DNA from: Terribacillus halophilus
GTDB taxonomy: Bacteria > Bacillota > Bacilli > Bacillales > Amphibacillaceae
Length of the DNA: 64,000 nt
Reading direction: 5' to 3'
NCBI RefSeq assembly: GCF_900101385.1
Contig: NZ_FMZB01000004.1
Coordinates: 62,001-126,000, forward strand
Positions 19,008-29,216 of the stretch are shown piece after piece. Each line of letters opens with the position of its first letter. The first letter of the stretch is position 1. The notes below the pieces were generated by a model, which saw only the letters and a program-made list of their open reading frames with translations, was not told the DNA's origin and ran no database searches. Position numbers and translations under genes: made by a program.

Positions 19008-22000
19008 GGAACAGCAGCTGGCGATCGATGCCAAAGGACATGATATCTTGGTGGCAGCAGCAGCGGGATCGGGTAAGACGGCTGTCCTCGTTGAACGGAT
19101 CATCCAGAAGCTTGTGAATCAAGAGGATCCGGTGGACATCGATCAGCTGCTTGTCGTGACGTTTACGAATGCAGCAGCACAGGAGATGCGCAGCAGGATC
19201 GGGTCGGCTCTTGAAAAAGCATTGGAGGAAAACCCGTCTTCCCAGCACCTTCGCAAGCAGCTGTCCTTGTTGCAGCATGCATCCATTTCCACGCTGCACT
19301 CGTTCTGCCTGGATGTCGTGCGCAAATATGCATATTTACTGGATTTGGATCCTGGTTTCCGAATCGCAGATGATCTGGAAGCAGATTTGATTCGCCAGGA
19401 AGTTATAGGCGAACTGCTTGAAGAATGGTATGGCAAGGAAGGTGATGAGCAAGCGGCATTCTTTGGTGTAGTCGATCGCTTCAGCAATGACCGCAATGAC
19501 TTGGAAGTAGAAGACCTGATTCTGAAATTATATGATTTTGCTACCCAGAATCCCTATCCGGAGACATGGCTGGATGAAATGGCGGAGCTGTATAACGTTT
19601 CTGCTGTGAAGGATGAAAATGATCTTCCTTGGCTGCAAGTATTAAAGCGGGAAGCAAACGATCAGCTGCAAGCCATGCTGCAGGAAGCCAATCAGGCACT
19701 CGCACTGACACGCGAGCCGGATGGACCGTATCATTATGCAGAAACTTTCGAAGCGGAAAGGAATTTCATTGCTGAAGCACAGAGTCTTGTAGGAGGCAGC
19801 TGGAATGAGGCTGTAAATTTCATTAAAGAGCAATCATTCGGCAGACTTTCGGGTAAAAAGATCGAATGTGACGATACGAAAAAGGCACAGGCGAAAGCAC
19901 TGCGAGATTCCTATAAAAAGAGATGGGGGAAGCTTGCCGGGGACTGGTTTGCCCGGAAGCTGGAGGTCTATTTGGCAGATATGCTCGAGCTTTATCCGTC
20001 GATCCAGCAGCTGGCTTTGCTCGTCAAACAATTCCGCAGCCGTTATCAATTGGAAAAACGTGAACGAGCATTGGTTGATTTCTCTGATTTGGAGCATTTT
20101 TGTTTGGAAGTATTGATCGATGAGGACAGCACACCAGATAAAATGATTCCGTCAAGCATTGCGGAGAGTTATCAAAGCCGGTTCAAAGAATTGCTTTTGG
20201 ACGAATACCAGGATACGAACCTTGTGCAGGAAACGCTTGTCACACTGCTTTCCGATCGCAAGGGAAGCGGGAATATGTTCATGGTCGGGGATGTCAAACA
20301 AAGTATCTACCGCTTTCGTCATGCTGAACCAACATTGTTTTTGAATAAGTACAAGGCATTTTCCGATCCAGAAAATGCGGGCATGCGCATTGATTTGGCG
20401 AGCAACTTCCGCAGCCGCCAGCAAGTGCTGGATGGCGCAAACTATATCTTCCGTCAGCTGTTCTCCGAAGATGTCGGAGAAATGCAGTATGAGAAGGAAG
20501 CAGAGCTTATTTACGCAAACAAAATGTATGATGAACTGAAGCAAAATGATACGGATGTAGAGCTGGTCATCATCAATCGTGATGGTACGGAGGAAGCAGA
20601 AGAAGCCGATACTGATACGGAAACGGTGGAGGACCTGGAAAAAGCCCAGCTGGAAGGACGTGCCTATGCTAGGATGATTCAGCAATGGATCGGCCATGAA
20701 GGCCGCGGTGCGATGCAAGTTGTCGATAAATCTACACAGCAGCAGCGCGATATCCAATACCGGGATATTGTCATCCTCCTGCGTTCCATGACTTGGGCGC
20801 CAAGTATCATGGAGGAACTGAAGCAGCAAGGCATCCCGGTTTATGCCGAGCTTACGACAGGTTATCTTGACGCTATCGAAATCAAAGTCATGATGAGTGT
20901 GCTGAAGATCATCGATAATCCGTTGCAGGATATACCGTTCGCTGCTGTTTTGCGTTCCCCCATCATCGGTCTGAAAGAAGATGATCTGGCCAAAATAAGA
21001 TTGGCAGATCAGCGGAGCAGCTATTATGAAGCAGCCAGGTCGTATGCCAAGAATGCCAATGATACGATATCCGTAAAAATTGAACGACTGCTGGAGTGGC
21101 TGCGCTCTTGGAGGATGGAAGCAAGACAAGGAGCATTGTCGGCGTTGATTTGGTCCATCATGCGCGAGACGGGATATTATGATTTTGTTGGCGGCATACC
21201 AGGCGGAAGGCAACGTCAAGCGAATCTGCGTGCCCTTTATGATCGGGCGCGTAATTATGAGAACACATCATTCCGCGGACTTTTCCGTTTCGTGAAGTTT
21301 ATTGAGCGTATGGAAGAACGCGGAGATGATCTGGGAGCTGCGAAGGCATTGGGTGAACAGGAAGATGTTGTTCGAATCATGACAATCCATAAAAGTAAAG
21401 GACTCGAGTTTCCTGTTGTCATTACGGGTGCAATGGATAAAACATTCAATCAGCAAGATCTCAGGGAACGCTATTTGCTGCATAAAGATCTAGGGTTTGG
21501 CAGTAAATACATCGATCCAGTGAAGCGGCTCATGTATCCTACCTTGATTTATCATGCATTGAAAGCAGAGAAACAACGAGAATCACTAGCCGAAGAAATG
21601 CGGGTCCTTTATGTTGCGTTGACTCGTGCCAAGGAAAAACTGGTCATGGTCGGTAATGTCGCATCTTTGGAGAAGAAGCTTCAGAAATGGCAGCAAGTTG
21701 CCGATCATCCATCCTGGGTATTGCCTTCGCATTTCCGATTGGAAGCAACCTCCTATATGGATTGGGTTGCACCGGCCCTGCTGCGGCATGAACAAGCGAT
21801 AGAACTCAGGGCAGCGGAACTTTCTGTGCAGCTGCCGGCTGAAATTACAGCTGACCGCTCGAAATGGAGGATCCGTCTCCAAGAAAGCAGAGATTATCTT
21901 AGCTCAAATGGGCAAGCAGAAGAAGCCAATCAAGAGCTGCTTCAGCGTATCACGGATTGGAAATCTGGTAATGAGGATGCAGATTGGAAAACAGAAGTAG

Positions 22001-22716
22001 AGAACCGTCTGGCCTATCAATATCCGCATTCCGAGGCAACAAGATTCCGAGCGAAACAGACGGTGACGGAAATCAAGCGGCAGCGGGAAGTACGGGACAG
22101 CTACAGTGATATTCGAGTAGTGAACCGGATCCAGCAAAGAGCACCGATAGCTAGCAGGCCCCGTTTCCTGCAGGAAGCAAAAGAACTCACACCAGCCGAA
22201 CGGGGCAGTGCAGTTCATGCTGTCATGCAGCAGCTAGATATCCGGAAAGAATGGGATAAGCAGGAGCTCGAGGAGTACCTGCAAGAACTGGTCGATAAGG
22301 AATTCTTGCAGCAAGAGGCAGTCGCGTCAATCGATGTAGAGCGAGTCCTTGATTTCCTCGATTCCCCAATAGCGGATCGTCTGCGACGTGCTGAGCACTT
22401 CTATCGGGAGACGCCTTTCACACTGGCACTGCCGGCAAATGAACTATACAATGACTGGACCGGCGCGGCTTCTGATAAGGTTGTCGTGCAAGGGGTAGTC
22501 GATCAGATTATTGTGGAGGAAGACGGACTTGTGCTGCTGGATTACAAGACTGATACACTATATGGTGATGATCCAGTCAGAAGAGCTGAGATTCTGACAG
22601 AGAAATACCGAGTGCAGATCGAATTGTATGCTCTGGCAATCGAACGGATCTGGAAGAAACCAGTCAAAGAAAAGTATCTCTATTTCTTTGACAAAGGTCT
22701 TTTGCAGCAAGTATAA
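18991..22716 (+). CDS. addA: AddA subunit of the AddAB helicase-nuclease
   Basis: 1241-residue UvrD-family helicase with a C-terminal nuclease domain. Walker A AAAGSGKTAVL (about residues 22-32), DEYQDTN motif II, VGDVKQSIYRFRHAEP, the SKGLEFPVV motif V region and YVALTRAKEKL motif VI are visible; the nuclease motif LLDYKTDT lies about 35 residues from... the C-terminal end region. Loads RecA onto broken DNA after Chi. AAGGAGGTGG precedes ATG inside addB, indicating coupling. Confidence 0.96.
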   Translation: MVKWTEEQQLAIDAKGHDILVAAAAGSGKTAVLVERIIQKLVNQEDPVDIDQLLVVTFTNAAAQEMRSRIGSALEKALEENPSSQHLRKQLSLLQHASISTLHSFCLDVVRKYAYLLDLDPGFRIADDLEADLIRQEVIGELLEEWYGKEGDEQAAFFGVVDRFSNDRNDLEVEDLILKLYDFATQNPYPETWLDEMAELYNVSAVKDENDLPWLQVLKREANDQLQAMLQEANQALALTREPDGPYHYAETFEAERNFIAEAQSLVGGSWNEAVNFIKEQSFGRLSGKKIECDDTKKAQAKALRDSYKKRWGKLAGDWFARKLEVYLADMLELYPSIQQLALLVKQFRSRYQLEKRERALVDFSDLEHFCLEVLIDEDSTPDKMIPSSIAESYQSRFKELLLDEYQDTNLVQETLVTLLSDRKGSGNMFMVGDVKQSIYRFRHAEPTLFLNKYKAFSDPENAGMRIDLASNFRSRQQVLDGANYIFRQLFSEDVGEMQYEKEAELIYANKMYDELKQNDTDVELVIINRDGTEEAEEADTDTETVEDLEKAQLEGRAYARMIQQWIGHEGRGAMQVVDKSTQQQRDIQYRDIVILLRSMTWAPSIMEELKQQGIPVYAELTTGYLDAIEIKVMMSVLKIIDNPLQDIPFAAVLRSPIIGLKEDDLAKIRLADQRSSYYEAARSYAKNANDTISVKIERLLEWLRSWRMEARQGALSALIWSIMRETGYYDFVGGIPGGRQRQANLRALYDRARNYENTSFRGLFRFVKFIERMEERGDDLGAAKALGEQEDVVRIMTIHKSKGLEFPVVITGAMDKTFNQQDLRERYLLHKDLGFGSKYIDPVKRLMYPTLIYHALKAEKQRESLAEEMRVLYVALTRAKEKLVMVGNVASLEKKLQKWQQVADHPSWVLPSHFRLEATSYMDWVAPALLRHEQAIELRAAELSVQLPAEITADRSKWRIRLQESRDYLSSNGQAEEANQELLQRITDWKSGNEDADWKTEVENRLAYQYPHSEATRFRAKQTVTEIKRQREVRDSYSDIRVVNRIQQRAPIASRPRFLQEAKELTPAERGSAVHAVMQQLDIRKEWDKQELEEYLQELVDKEFLQQEAVASIDVERVLDFLDSPIADRLRRAEHFYRETPFTLALPANELYNDWTGAASDKVVVQGVVDQIIVEEDGLVLLDYKTDTLYGDDPVRRAEILTEKYRVQIELYALAIERIWKKPVKEKYLYFFDKGLLQQV

Positions 22717-22751
22717 GATGAGATCTAAGACAGAAGCGTTTTAGCCAAATG

Positions 22752-22809
22752 AAAACCCGAACTATTGACGTGAATCTTGAAACAAAGATACGCGCAAGTT
22801 CGGGTTTTT
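22752..22809 (+). terminator. Probable addA terminator with a long branched loop
   Basis: AAACCCGAACT (22753-22763) pairs with AGTTCGGGTTT (22797-22807) and is followed by TT; the 33-base loop itself contains a small ATCTT/AAGAT hairpin. Confidence 0.65.
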
Positions 22810-22831
22810 GACGTTAACCTATACCAGCGTA

Positions 22832-22950
22832 GGCAGAATACGGAGACTCCAACGGGAACAGCACGAGCTGAAAACCCCGCAGTGGTGATCTTTCCACGAG
22901 GAGGCTGAGGCCGTGCCCGTGGAAAGCGGAGTATTTTGCCGAAGCGGCAC
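22832..22950. repeat. Structured intergenic element resembling a dispersed Bacillaceae repeat
   Basis: Non-coding region with nested inverted repeats: an outer pair GGCAGAATAC (22832) against GTATTTTGCC (22931), an inner pair CTTTCCACG (about 22889-22898) against CGTGGAAAG (about 22917-22926), and a 3' hairpin TGCCG-AAG-CGGCA (22937-22949). The phrases GAGGAGGCTGAGGCCGTGCC and GCACGAGCTGAA recall a repeat I remember as abundant between genes in Bacillus and Oceanobacillus genomes. Only this copy is visible here, and its mobility or function is not shown. Confidence 0.6.
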
Positions 22951-23006
22951 TTATGAGCAATGTTCACTTTTAAGCAATGGTATTTTAGTTATGTCCCAGC
23001 ATCTTC

Positions 23007-24371
23007 TCAATTTGGTCGCAGGTGCCTTTCCAGTTCATAATAATCCATTCCGTGCCCAGTGACATCCGCCAGCTGCTTCAAATAATCGAGTAACTGAATC
23101 CGGTCAGCGCGGTAGAATGCAGTTTGCGGAATGTGCAGGATAGTATCCTGGGCAAATTCCCAGATGGTGGAATAGTTTTTTTCGGAAATGGAATCAGCCA
23201 TTCGGATGAAAATTTGAATCATTTCCACAATCAAGAGATAATCCTTTTGCGTATAATGCCGAATGCGGCCAAAACCTTCATGCAGGTATGTGGAAAAAGT
23301 AACCGTATTATAAACAACGCGGGTCTGCTTATCTTCATCCTGCAAATAAGGATGCAATGTGGTCGATGCATCCATATTGATCATCAAATCGGCCATTTGA
23401 TGAAAAGTATTGATAGCAGAAGTAGGATCATCATTTCCGATGGATTTGATGGCAATCTCACTTAACTTGTTCATGCTCATATCCACGTCCTGGATTTCTG
23501 AACGTTTATGTCCGATTTGGATCATGCTATTATATTTTTCGATTTTCAGATCTTGGGCACCTGGTCCGCGATAACTGAACAAACGGTTTCCTTTCAAGAC
23601 GTAATCCCCGGCCTTTGCATCCAGCCTGACGACAACATCGTCTTCCTTGGCTTGCTTGATCATGTCGACGAAATTGATTAGCTGGATATAACCTGAAACG
23701 GAGGCCTTATAAGTATAGCCTGAATAATCTTCATAAGTATAACCGGGCTCATCGCTGCGGTATGGCTCCAATTCATCTATCAAAGTGGATTGAATGATCC
23801 TTTCCGACTCGTTCTTCATCGCATCCACTACATTATGAATCTGCATCCAAGTTGTCGTATGGTTGACAAAAATAGCAAAGGCGATGACAGCTGCCAAGGT
23901 GACAAGTGTACAAGAAATCGGTACAGCGGTGAAATAATCCCTGGAGCTGTTCGTTACGAATAAGAATGAGATTAGCATGAAGACAAAGCTCCCGTAAAAG
24001 AGACCAAGAATATGCTGTGTTGTCCGATCCGAAATGAAGTTGAAGAGCATGCGTGGCGAATACTCGGAACTGAAGCTCGTCAAAGCGACCAATATAGAGT
24101 TCAATGTATAGGCAGCCAGCAGCAATGTACCGCTGACAAGTGCACTTACCAGGGTACCGGTATTGGATGCAGATGCATTGAAGAAACCAGTAGTCTTGGT
24201 AGGCAGATCAAAATACAGATCCAATAATAACGGAATGGCTACCAGAACAAGGGTTCCTGTTATATAGAGGGCCGGCATCATCCAGAGATTGAGCTGCACC
24301 TCGTGTTTGCGCTGCCTGCTTGTCATATGCAGATATTTTCTGATAGGTCGAGGGAGAAGTTTGATAAACAT
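23007..24371 (-). CDS. DUF2254-type membrane protein
   Basis: 454-residue protein with an N-terminal membrane domain of four hydrophobic segments (roughly residues 30-55, 85-115, 125-150 and 160-185) and a large soluble C-terminal half containing a lipoyl-like strand segment (VVVRLDAKAGDYVLKGNRLFSY). This layout matches DUF2254. Start at the ATG giving MFIKLLPRP because GAGAGG lies 8 bases upstream; an earlier ATG at 24431 has none. Function unknown. Confidence 0.75.
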   Translation of the reverse strand: MFIKLLPRPIRKYLHMTSRQRKHEVQLNLWMMPALYITGTLVLVAIPLLLDLYFDLPTKTTGFFNASASNTGTLVSALVSGTLLLAAYTLNSILVALTSFSSEYSPRMLFNFISDRTTQHILGLFYGSFVFMLISFLFVTNSSRDYFTAVPISCTLVTLAAVIAFAIFVNHTTTWMQIHNVVDAMKNESERIIQSTLIDELEPYRSDEPGYTYEDYSGYTYKASVSGYIQLINFVDMIKQAKEDDVVVRLDAKAGDYVLKGNRLFSYRGPGAQDLKIEKYNSMIQIGHKRSEIQDVDMSMNKLSEIAIKSIGNDDPTSAINTFHQMADLMINMDASTTLHPYLQDEDKQTRVVYNTVTFSTYLHEGFGRIRHYTQKDYLLIVEMIQIFIRMADSISEKNYSTIWEFAQDTILHIPQTAFYRADRIQLLDYLKQLADVTGHGMDYYELERHLRPN

Positions 24372-24499
24372 AAAGGACGCCTCTCTTTTGGGTTTGATCA
24401 TAAGATTGTACCCTATATTCAAAAACGGCAAACACTTGTCGGTTAAATGAATACCTGGCTCTTTGAGCGGGTAAAGTAAGCGTAGGAAGGAGTGGGACG

Positions 24500-24775
24500 A
24501 TGGCTGCTATCAAACAGGAAAAAGGGCGATTTTATCTTGGCGATAGTGAACTGCCCGATGCAGAGGTGACATTCAGGGAAACAGATAATATTGTCATTGA
24601 ACATACGATGGTAGTCGAAGATAAACAAGGTTCAGGGATCGGCACGGATTTGATCGATCACGTAGTGGCGTATGCGAAGGAACAAGGAAAGCAAATTGTT
24701 CCGGTTTGTACTTTTGCACAGGAAGTTCTAAGCTCGGATAAGAAATATGATGGAGTATGGGAAGGACCATTATAA
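24500..24775 (+). CDS. Small GNAT-type acetyltransferase-like protein (YjdJ family)
   Basis: 91-residue minimal GNAT fold of the Gcn5-related YjdJ type. The acetyl-CoA loop is visible as VVEDKQGSGIGTDLIDHVVAYAKEQGKQIVPVC (shortened here: positions about 38-70), followed by the short Trp-containing end. Such proteins are half the size of full GNAT enzymes; substrate unknown. GGAAGGAGTGGGACG precedes the start. A shared terminator separates it from the convergent yvbH-like gene. Confidence 0.82.
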   Translation: MAAIKQEKGRFYLGDSELPDAEVTFRETDNIVIEHTMVVEDKQGSGIGTDLIDHVVAYAKEQGKQIVPVCTFAQEVLSSDKKYDGVWEGPL

Positions 24776-24813
24776 GAAAGAGTGACTCGCAGCATACGAG
24801 TCACTCTTTCTTT
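24776..24813. terminator. Bidirectional terminator
   Basis: GAAAGAGTGACTCG - 7-base loop - CGAGTCACTCTTTC between two convergent stop codons. Confidence 0.92.
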
Positions 24814-25426
24814 AATTATTGATATATTTTTCGTATACGGAACCGAAATCATGTGCATGATACTTAGCTTTTGTCGAGGATAACCATTCAAAGCCGAATT
24901 CTGTCAGTTTTCGGTATGTGTCATCCAATGTGCCGTCCGTGTACCGGGACTGCTGCAGGATGGCGGCTGCTTTATCCAAGCTCGTATGGGCCATGTCTGT
25001 GTATAAATTGTTTTCATAGTTGATTTCCGCAATACGCAGCAGCGCTTTATAAAGGTCTTTCAGCTGATCGATTTGGTCCTTCTTCACATCGATGCTGATC
25101 ACCTGGTTATCGATGGAGAACTTAATCTCTATATCGAGATCAACTTTTCCCGCCGTTTCCAAGTAGACATTGCTGATGCGATGCTGCAAATATGGGTAGC
25201 GGCGGAGTGTGCGCTTGGATGACACGGCACTTTCACCGTCGACATGAATGATGGCAAGGTTCGTGAAGCAGTATTCGTCTTGTTTCGTTTTGATCAGGAA
25301 GTATATCTTTTCATTATCTTCGTTCATCACATAATCATCGGCATCTGTCTTATCATAGTCACGTGGGGAAATGATCGTACCAATGTCGGAAAGACCTAAA
25401 GCATCGGAAGCCAGTTTTTTAAACAT
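24812..25426 (-). CDS. YvbH-like PH-domain protein
   Basis: 204 residues, the same as B. subtilis YvbH. N-terminal two thirds look like a bacterial pleckstrin-homology domain (DEYCFTNLAIIHVDGESAVSSKR... strand pattern), followed by a helical oligomerisation region (residues about 135-200). No signal peptide, so probably cytoplasmic or membrane-associated. AAAGGG precedes the ATG. Biochemical role unknown. Confidence 0.78.
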   Translation of the reverse strand: MFKKLASDALGLSDIGTIISPRDYDKTDADDYVMNEDNEKIYFLIKTKQDEYCFTNLAIIHVDGESAVSSKRTLRRYPYLQHRISNVYLETAGKVDLDIEIKFSIDNQVISIDVKKDQIDQLKDLYKALLRIAEINYENNLYTDMAHTSLDKAAAILQQSRYTDGTLDDTYRKLTEFGFEWLSSTKAKYHAHDFGSVYEKYINN

Positions 25427-25541
25427 AAATTAACCCTTTCTGCTATGTAGCGTGTGATATACTAATTTTAGCAATTCTGACAGATGTCATCCATATTGTT
25501 TTGGTAAATGATTCATCTGTACTAACGAAAGGCGGAATGAA

Positions 25542-26747
25542 ATGAAAGATAAAATCAGACCTATGCCGCAGACAAAGCGGCTCCACTGGATTGATGCTGC
25601 AAGAGGTGCAGCGATTTTGGGAATTTTCATGGTGAATGCTCCCTCATTCGGATCTCCGTATTATATGCCAGGCTTTGATTCCCCTGAATGGGATTCGCAG
25701 CTGGATAGCTTTTTATTGGGCGGCATCGATATTTTCTTCCAAGCAAGCTTTTATACGTTATTCTCCATCCTGTTTGGTTTCGGGATGCAGCTTATATTCG
25801 ACAGCCGAAAACGCGACGGCATCAAGCCTGGTTGGTTTCTAAGCAGAAGGATGCTGATTCTGCTTGGGTTTGGAGCAATACATGCATTCTTGATTTGGCA
25901 TGGGGATATTCTTTTTACATATGCAATACTTGGCTTATTGCTGATTCCTTTTCTTTACACACCGAAATGGGTATTGTTGATGATGATCCCGATCCTGCTT
26001 ATTCCTTCCATCCTATTAAGCACTTTGTCCGTTTGGAGTGCTTCGCTGCTTGGAATTGATGTGGAAGAAATGATGTTCACTATGATGGATATCGAAAATA
26101 AACTTGCAGTGTACGGGAATGGTACTTACACAGAAGTTCTGCAACAGAACATGGTTGACTGGCTGACAGCTAATGGGGTTGGCGGAATCATAAGCAGTGC
26201 GTTCATGCTGCTGCCCCTAATGATGCTCGGTGCCTATCTTGCCCGTGTGAAGCTATTCCATGACCCAGTGGCGAACCGCCGCAAGCTCATATGGTTTACT
26301 GTAATTACCGGATTTCTTTTCCTTGTATTCAAAGCGGGTCCTTATTTGATCGGTACACCGCTTTGGCTGACCATTATCCAGGATTCGATTGGAGGACCAG
26401 CGTGTGCGTTGTTTTATCTTTCTGTCATAACGCTTGTTGCAAATCTTCCGGTATTCAGCTGGATTGCTCAGCAGCTGAGCTACGTCGGACGTATGTCCAT
26501 GTCTAATTATCTATTCCAATCCGTTTTGATGTTCTTATTGTTCTATGGAGTTGGTTTTGGTTTATATGGACAATTTTCTTTGCTTGGTTTTGTTGGCTTT
26601 GTTGTCGGTGTATTTGTAATCCAAGTGATCATAAGCCGTATTTGGTTCCGATTCTTCACTTTCGGACCGATTGAATGGCTGTGGCGCATACTGACATATG
26701 GCAAGATCCAGCCGCTGCGGAAGAAAAATATGCAACGTGTGTCTTGA
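25542..26747 (+). CDS. DUF418 (YeiB-type) membrane protein
   Basis: 401-residue polytopic membrane protein with about nine to ten hydrophobic segments. The N-terminal RLHWIDAARGAAILGIFMVN and the C-terminal half with YVGRMSMSNYLFQS and a GPIEWLWR ending are characteristic of DUF418/YeiB proteins, which share the acyltransferase-3-like layout. Monocistronic. Function unknown; a transport or acyl-transfer role is speculation. Confidence 0.82.
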   Translation: MKDKIRPMPQTKRLHWIDAARGAAILGIFMVNAPSFGSPYYMPGFDSPEWDSQLDSFLLGGIDIFFQASFYTLFSILFGFGMQLIFDSRKRDGIKPGWFLSRRMLILLGFGAIHAFLIWHGDILFTYAILGLLLIPFLYTPKWVLLMMIPILLIPSILLSTLSVWSASLLGIDVEEMMFTMMDIENKLAVYGNGTYTEVLQQNMVDWLTANGVGGIISSAFMLLPLMMLGAYLARVKLFHDPVANRRKLIWFTVITGFLFLVFKAGPYLIGTPLWLTIIQDSIGGPACALFYLSVITLVANLPVFSWIAQQLSYVGRMSMSNYLFQSVLMFLLFYGVGFGLYGQFSLLGFVGFVVGVFVIQVIISRIWFRFFTFGPIEWLWRILTYGKIQPLRKKNMQRVS

Positions 26748-26808
26748 TGCCGAAATAATGGGAATCATGGTATGATGGACGAGTACTTATCAAAAGGAGG
26801 CACACCCA

Positions 26809-27192
26809 ATGGACGACGGAATGATACTTACACATATAATCGGCTGGGGGCTGGGACTCTTACTCTTCTTTATCGCACTGGTTCTATACAGTGAGAAAAA
26901 GAAGAAACAAGCAACAATCCCGCATATGATCCTTCGGCTGGATTATCTGCTTATCCTGTATACCGGATTTGTTTTATTATGGAGATATTTCGACGAGGAT
27001 GGTTCTTCCTTTACCGTTCAAGCGATCATCAAGGGCATTGCTGGCCTTATCGTCATCGTTTGCATGGAGATGATCCTTGTGAAATTAAAGAAAGAGAAGT
27101 CTGCAAAAGCTTGGTGGATCATCTTTTTCATTGCATTGGTCATCACATTACTTCTTGGCTTCGGTATCCTTCCGATGGGATTCCTGCCATAA
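26809..27192 (+). CDS. yisL: YisL-family (DUF1516/UPF0344) membrane protein
   Basis: 127-residue protein with four membrane spans, a short KKKK loop after span 1 and the conserved HMILRLDYLLILYTG segment. Matches YisL in size and lies just upstream of asnO as in B. subtilis. AAAGGAGG site. Function unknown. Confidence 0.85.
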   Translation: MDDGMILTHIIGWGLGLLLFFIALVLYSEKKKKQATIPHMILRLDYLLILYTGFVLLWRYFDEDGSSFTVQAIIKGIAGLIVIVCMEMILVKLKKEKSAKAWWIIFFIALVITLLLGFGILPMGFLP

Positions 27193-27218
27193 ACCTGCCT
27201 ATTAAGGCAGGTTTTTTC
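27191..27218 (+). terminator. Terminator of yisL
   Basis: AAACCTGCC-TATTAA-GGCAGGTTTTTT. Confidence 0.9.
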
Positions 27219-27307
27219 TTTTGCTCACGTTTACCGCAACTTTTCATATGTTGTAGAAGTAACGGCTTAATATATGACATAGGCGAGAAAAGGAGTAGAG
27301 CGGGCAT

Positions 27308-29155
27308 ATGTGCGGTATTACCGGGTGGGTTAATTTCAAACGGAATTTGGTGCAGGAGCAACCTGTCATCCAAAGAATGGCTCAGACATTATCGAAACGG
27401 GGTCCGGATGAGTATAACGATTGGGGCGCATCACATGTCCTGTTCGGTCACCGGCGACTGATTGTAGTGGATGCAGCAGGAGGCAAACAGCCGATGCAGC
27501 ATACTGACGAGCGCGGGACTTATACATTGGTTTACAATGGGGAACTGTACAACACAGAAGATATCCGGAAGGAATTGAAGCAGCGGGGATGGTCCTTTCA
27601 CGGACATTCCGACACGGAAGTGCTGCTGAAGAGTTATATCGAATGGAAAGAAGCGTGCGTTGAAAAATTCAATGGCATCTTCGCATTCGCCATTTGGCAT
27701 GATAAAACAGAAACACTCTTTTTTGCAAGAGACAGATTGGGTGTAAAACCGCTTTTCTATATGGAGCAGGATGGCGGTCTGCTGATCGGTTCGGAATTGA
27801 AAGCGATCCTGGCTCATCCGGAAGTGGAGGCAATCCTTGATAAAGAAGGAGTTTCAGAGGTATTATCATTAGGTCCTTCGCGGACACCCGGTCATGGCGT
27901 TTTTAAAGGTATCAAAGAATTGCGGGCGGCTCATATCGGGAAATTCGATCGAAATGGCTTGAAACTGACTCGTTATTGGAATGTAGAAAGTAAAGAACAT
28001 ACAGATAATATAGAAGAAACTGCTGCAAGAGTAAGAGAACTGCTGACAGATGCAGTTATCCGGCAGCTCGTTTCGGATGTGCCGCTTGGCACCTTTTTAT
28101 CAGGCGGAGTAGACTCCAGCGCGATAACGGCGATTGCTGCGAATCACTATAAGGAAACAGGCAAAGGCCAGCTTTCTACATTTTCGATTGATTTCGATGG
28201 GAACGATACATTTTTCAAGAAAAGCGATTTTCAGCCGGCGAGTGACCAGACGTTCGTCGAGAAAATGCAAAAAGCTTTCGGCACGAATCATAAAACATAT
28301 GTGATGGATAACCTGCTTCTTGCCCAATCGCTCAAGGAAGCGGCCATCCTCCGGGATTTGCCTGGTATGGCAGATGTAGATGCTTCTTTGTTTTGGTTCT
28401 GTGGACGGATTAAAGAAAATGTGACAGTAGCCCTTTCAGGGGAATGCGCAGACGAAATATTCGGCGGGTACCCATGGTTTTATCGGGAGGATGACTTGAA
28501 CAGGGAAGGTTTTCCTTGGATTCGTTCCGCTGAAGTACGTAGCGGCCTGTTGAAGAAAGAATGGCAGCAAACACTGGATTTGCATGGCTATATGCTGGAT
28601 AGGTATCAAAAAACAATCGATGAAACGCCATTGCTGCCAGGAGAGGAAGCAGAGGCAGCAAAACGGCGACAAATGTTTTACTTGAACATGCACTGGTTCA
28701 TGCCGACTTTGCTGGACAGAAAGGACCGGATGAGCATGGGTGCAAGTTTTGAGGCTCGTGTCCCGTTTAGTGATCACCGATTAGTGGAATACGTATGGAA
28801 TATCCCGTGGGAAGTAAAGACATATGGAAACAAGGAAAAAGGTATACTCCGTAAAGCACTCGAAGGTATCCTGCCGGATGAAGTGCTCTACCGGAAGAAG
28901 AGTCCATACCCTAAAACGCATAATCCAGTCTATACTGCAGCGGTCGTCGAGTGGATGGAAGGAATCCTCCAAGATGATGATGCACGGTTATTTGACTTGT
29001 TCGATCGTCAAGCAATCACAGCATTAGTGAAAAGCAAAGGGCAGGATGTAACGGCCCCTTGGTTCGGTCAATTGATGACAGGGCCACAGCTGCTTGCACA
29101 CTTGGGGCAAATCGATTTTTGGCTGCGGCATCATGATGTGAAGATTCGTGTCTGA
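27308..29155 (+). CDS. asnO: Glutamine-hydrolysing asparagine synthetase AsnO
   Basis: 615 residues. The N-terminal class II glutaminase starts with the nucleophile Cys2 (MCGITGW) and the C-terminal synthetase has the PP-loop SGGVDSSA (about residues 265-272) and SGECADEIFGGYPWF. Converts aspartate, glutamine and ATP to asparagine. B. subtilis AsnO is nearly the same length, and yisL proximity supports AsnO rather than AsnB or AsnH. In B. subtilis asnO is expressed in sporulation; no clear sporulation promoter was proven here. Confidence 0.94.
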   Translation: MCGITGWVNFKRNLVQEQPVIQRMAQTLSKRGPDEYNDWGASHVLFGHRRLIVVDAAGGKQPMQHTDERGTYTLVYNGELYNTEDIRKELKQRGWSFHGHSDTEVLLKSYIEWKEACVEKFNGIFAFAIWHDKTETLFFARDRLGVKPLFYMEQDGGLLIGSELKAILAHPEVEAILDKEGVSEVLSLGPSRTPGHGVFKGIKELRAAHIGKFDRNGLKLTRYWNVESKEHTDNIEETAARVRELLTDAVIRQLVSDVPLGTFLSGGVDSSAITAIAANHYKETGKGQLSTFSIDFDGNDTFFKKSDFQPASDQTFVEKMQKAFGTNHKTYVMDNLLLAQSLKEAAILRDLPGMADVDASLFWFCGRIKENVTVALSGECADEIFGGYPWFYREDDLNREGFPWIRSAEVRSGLLKKEWQQTLDLHGYMLDRYQKTIDETPLLPGEEAEAAKRRQMFYLNMHWFMPTLLDRKDRMSMGASFEARVPFSDHRLVEYVWNIPWEVKTYGNKEKGILRKALEGILPDEVLYRKKSPYPKTHNPVYTAAVVEWMEGILQDDDARLFDLFDRQAITALVKSKGQDVTAPWFGQLMTGPQLLAHLGQIDFWLRHHDVKIRV

Positions 29156-29216
29156 CTCTGGGAGCTATATATGCTCCTTACATAGTAAAACTATTTTCTT
29201 TCCGCCGGATTTCGGC

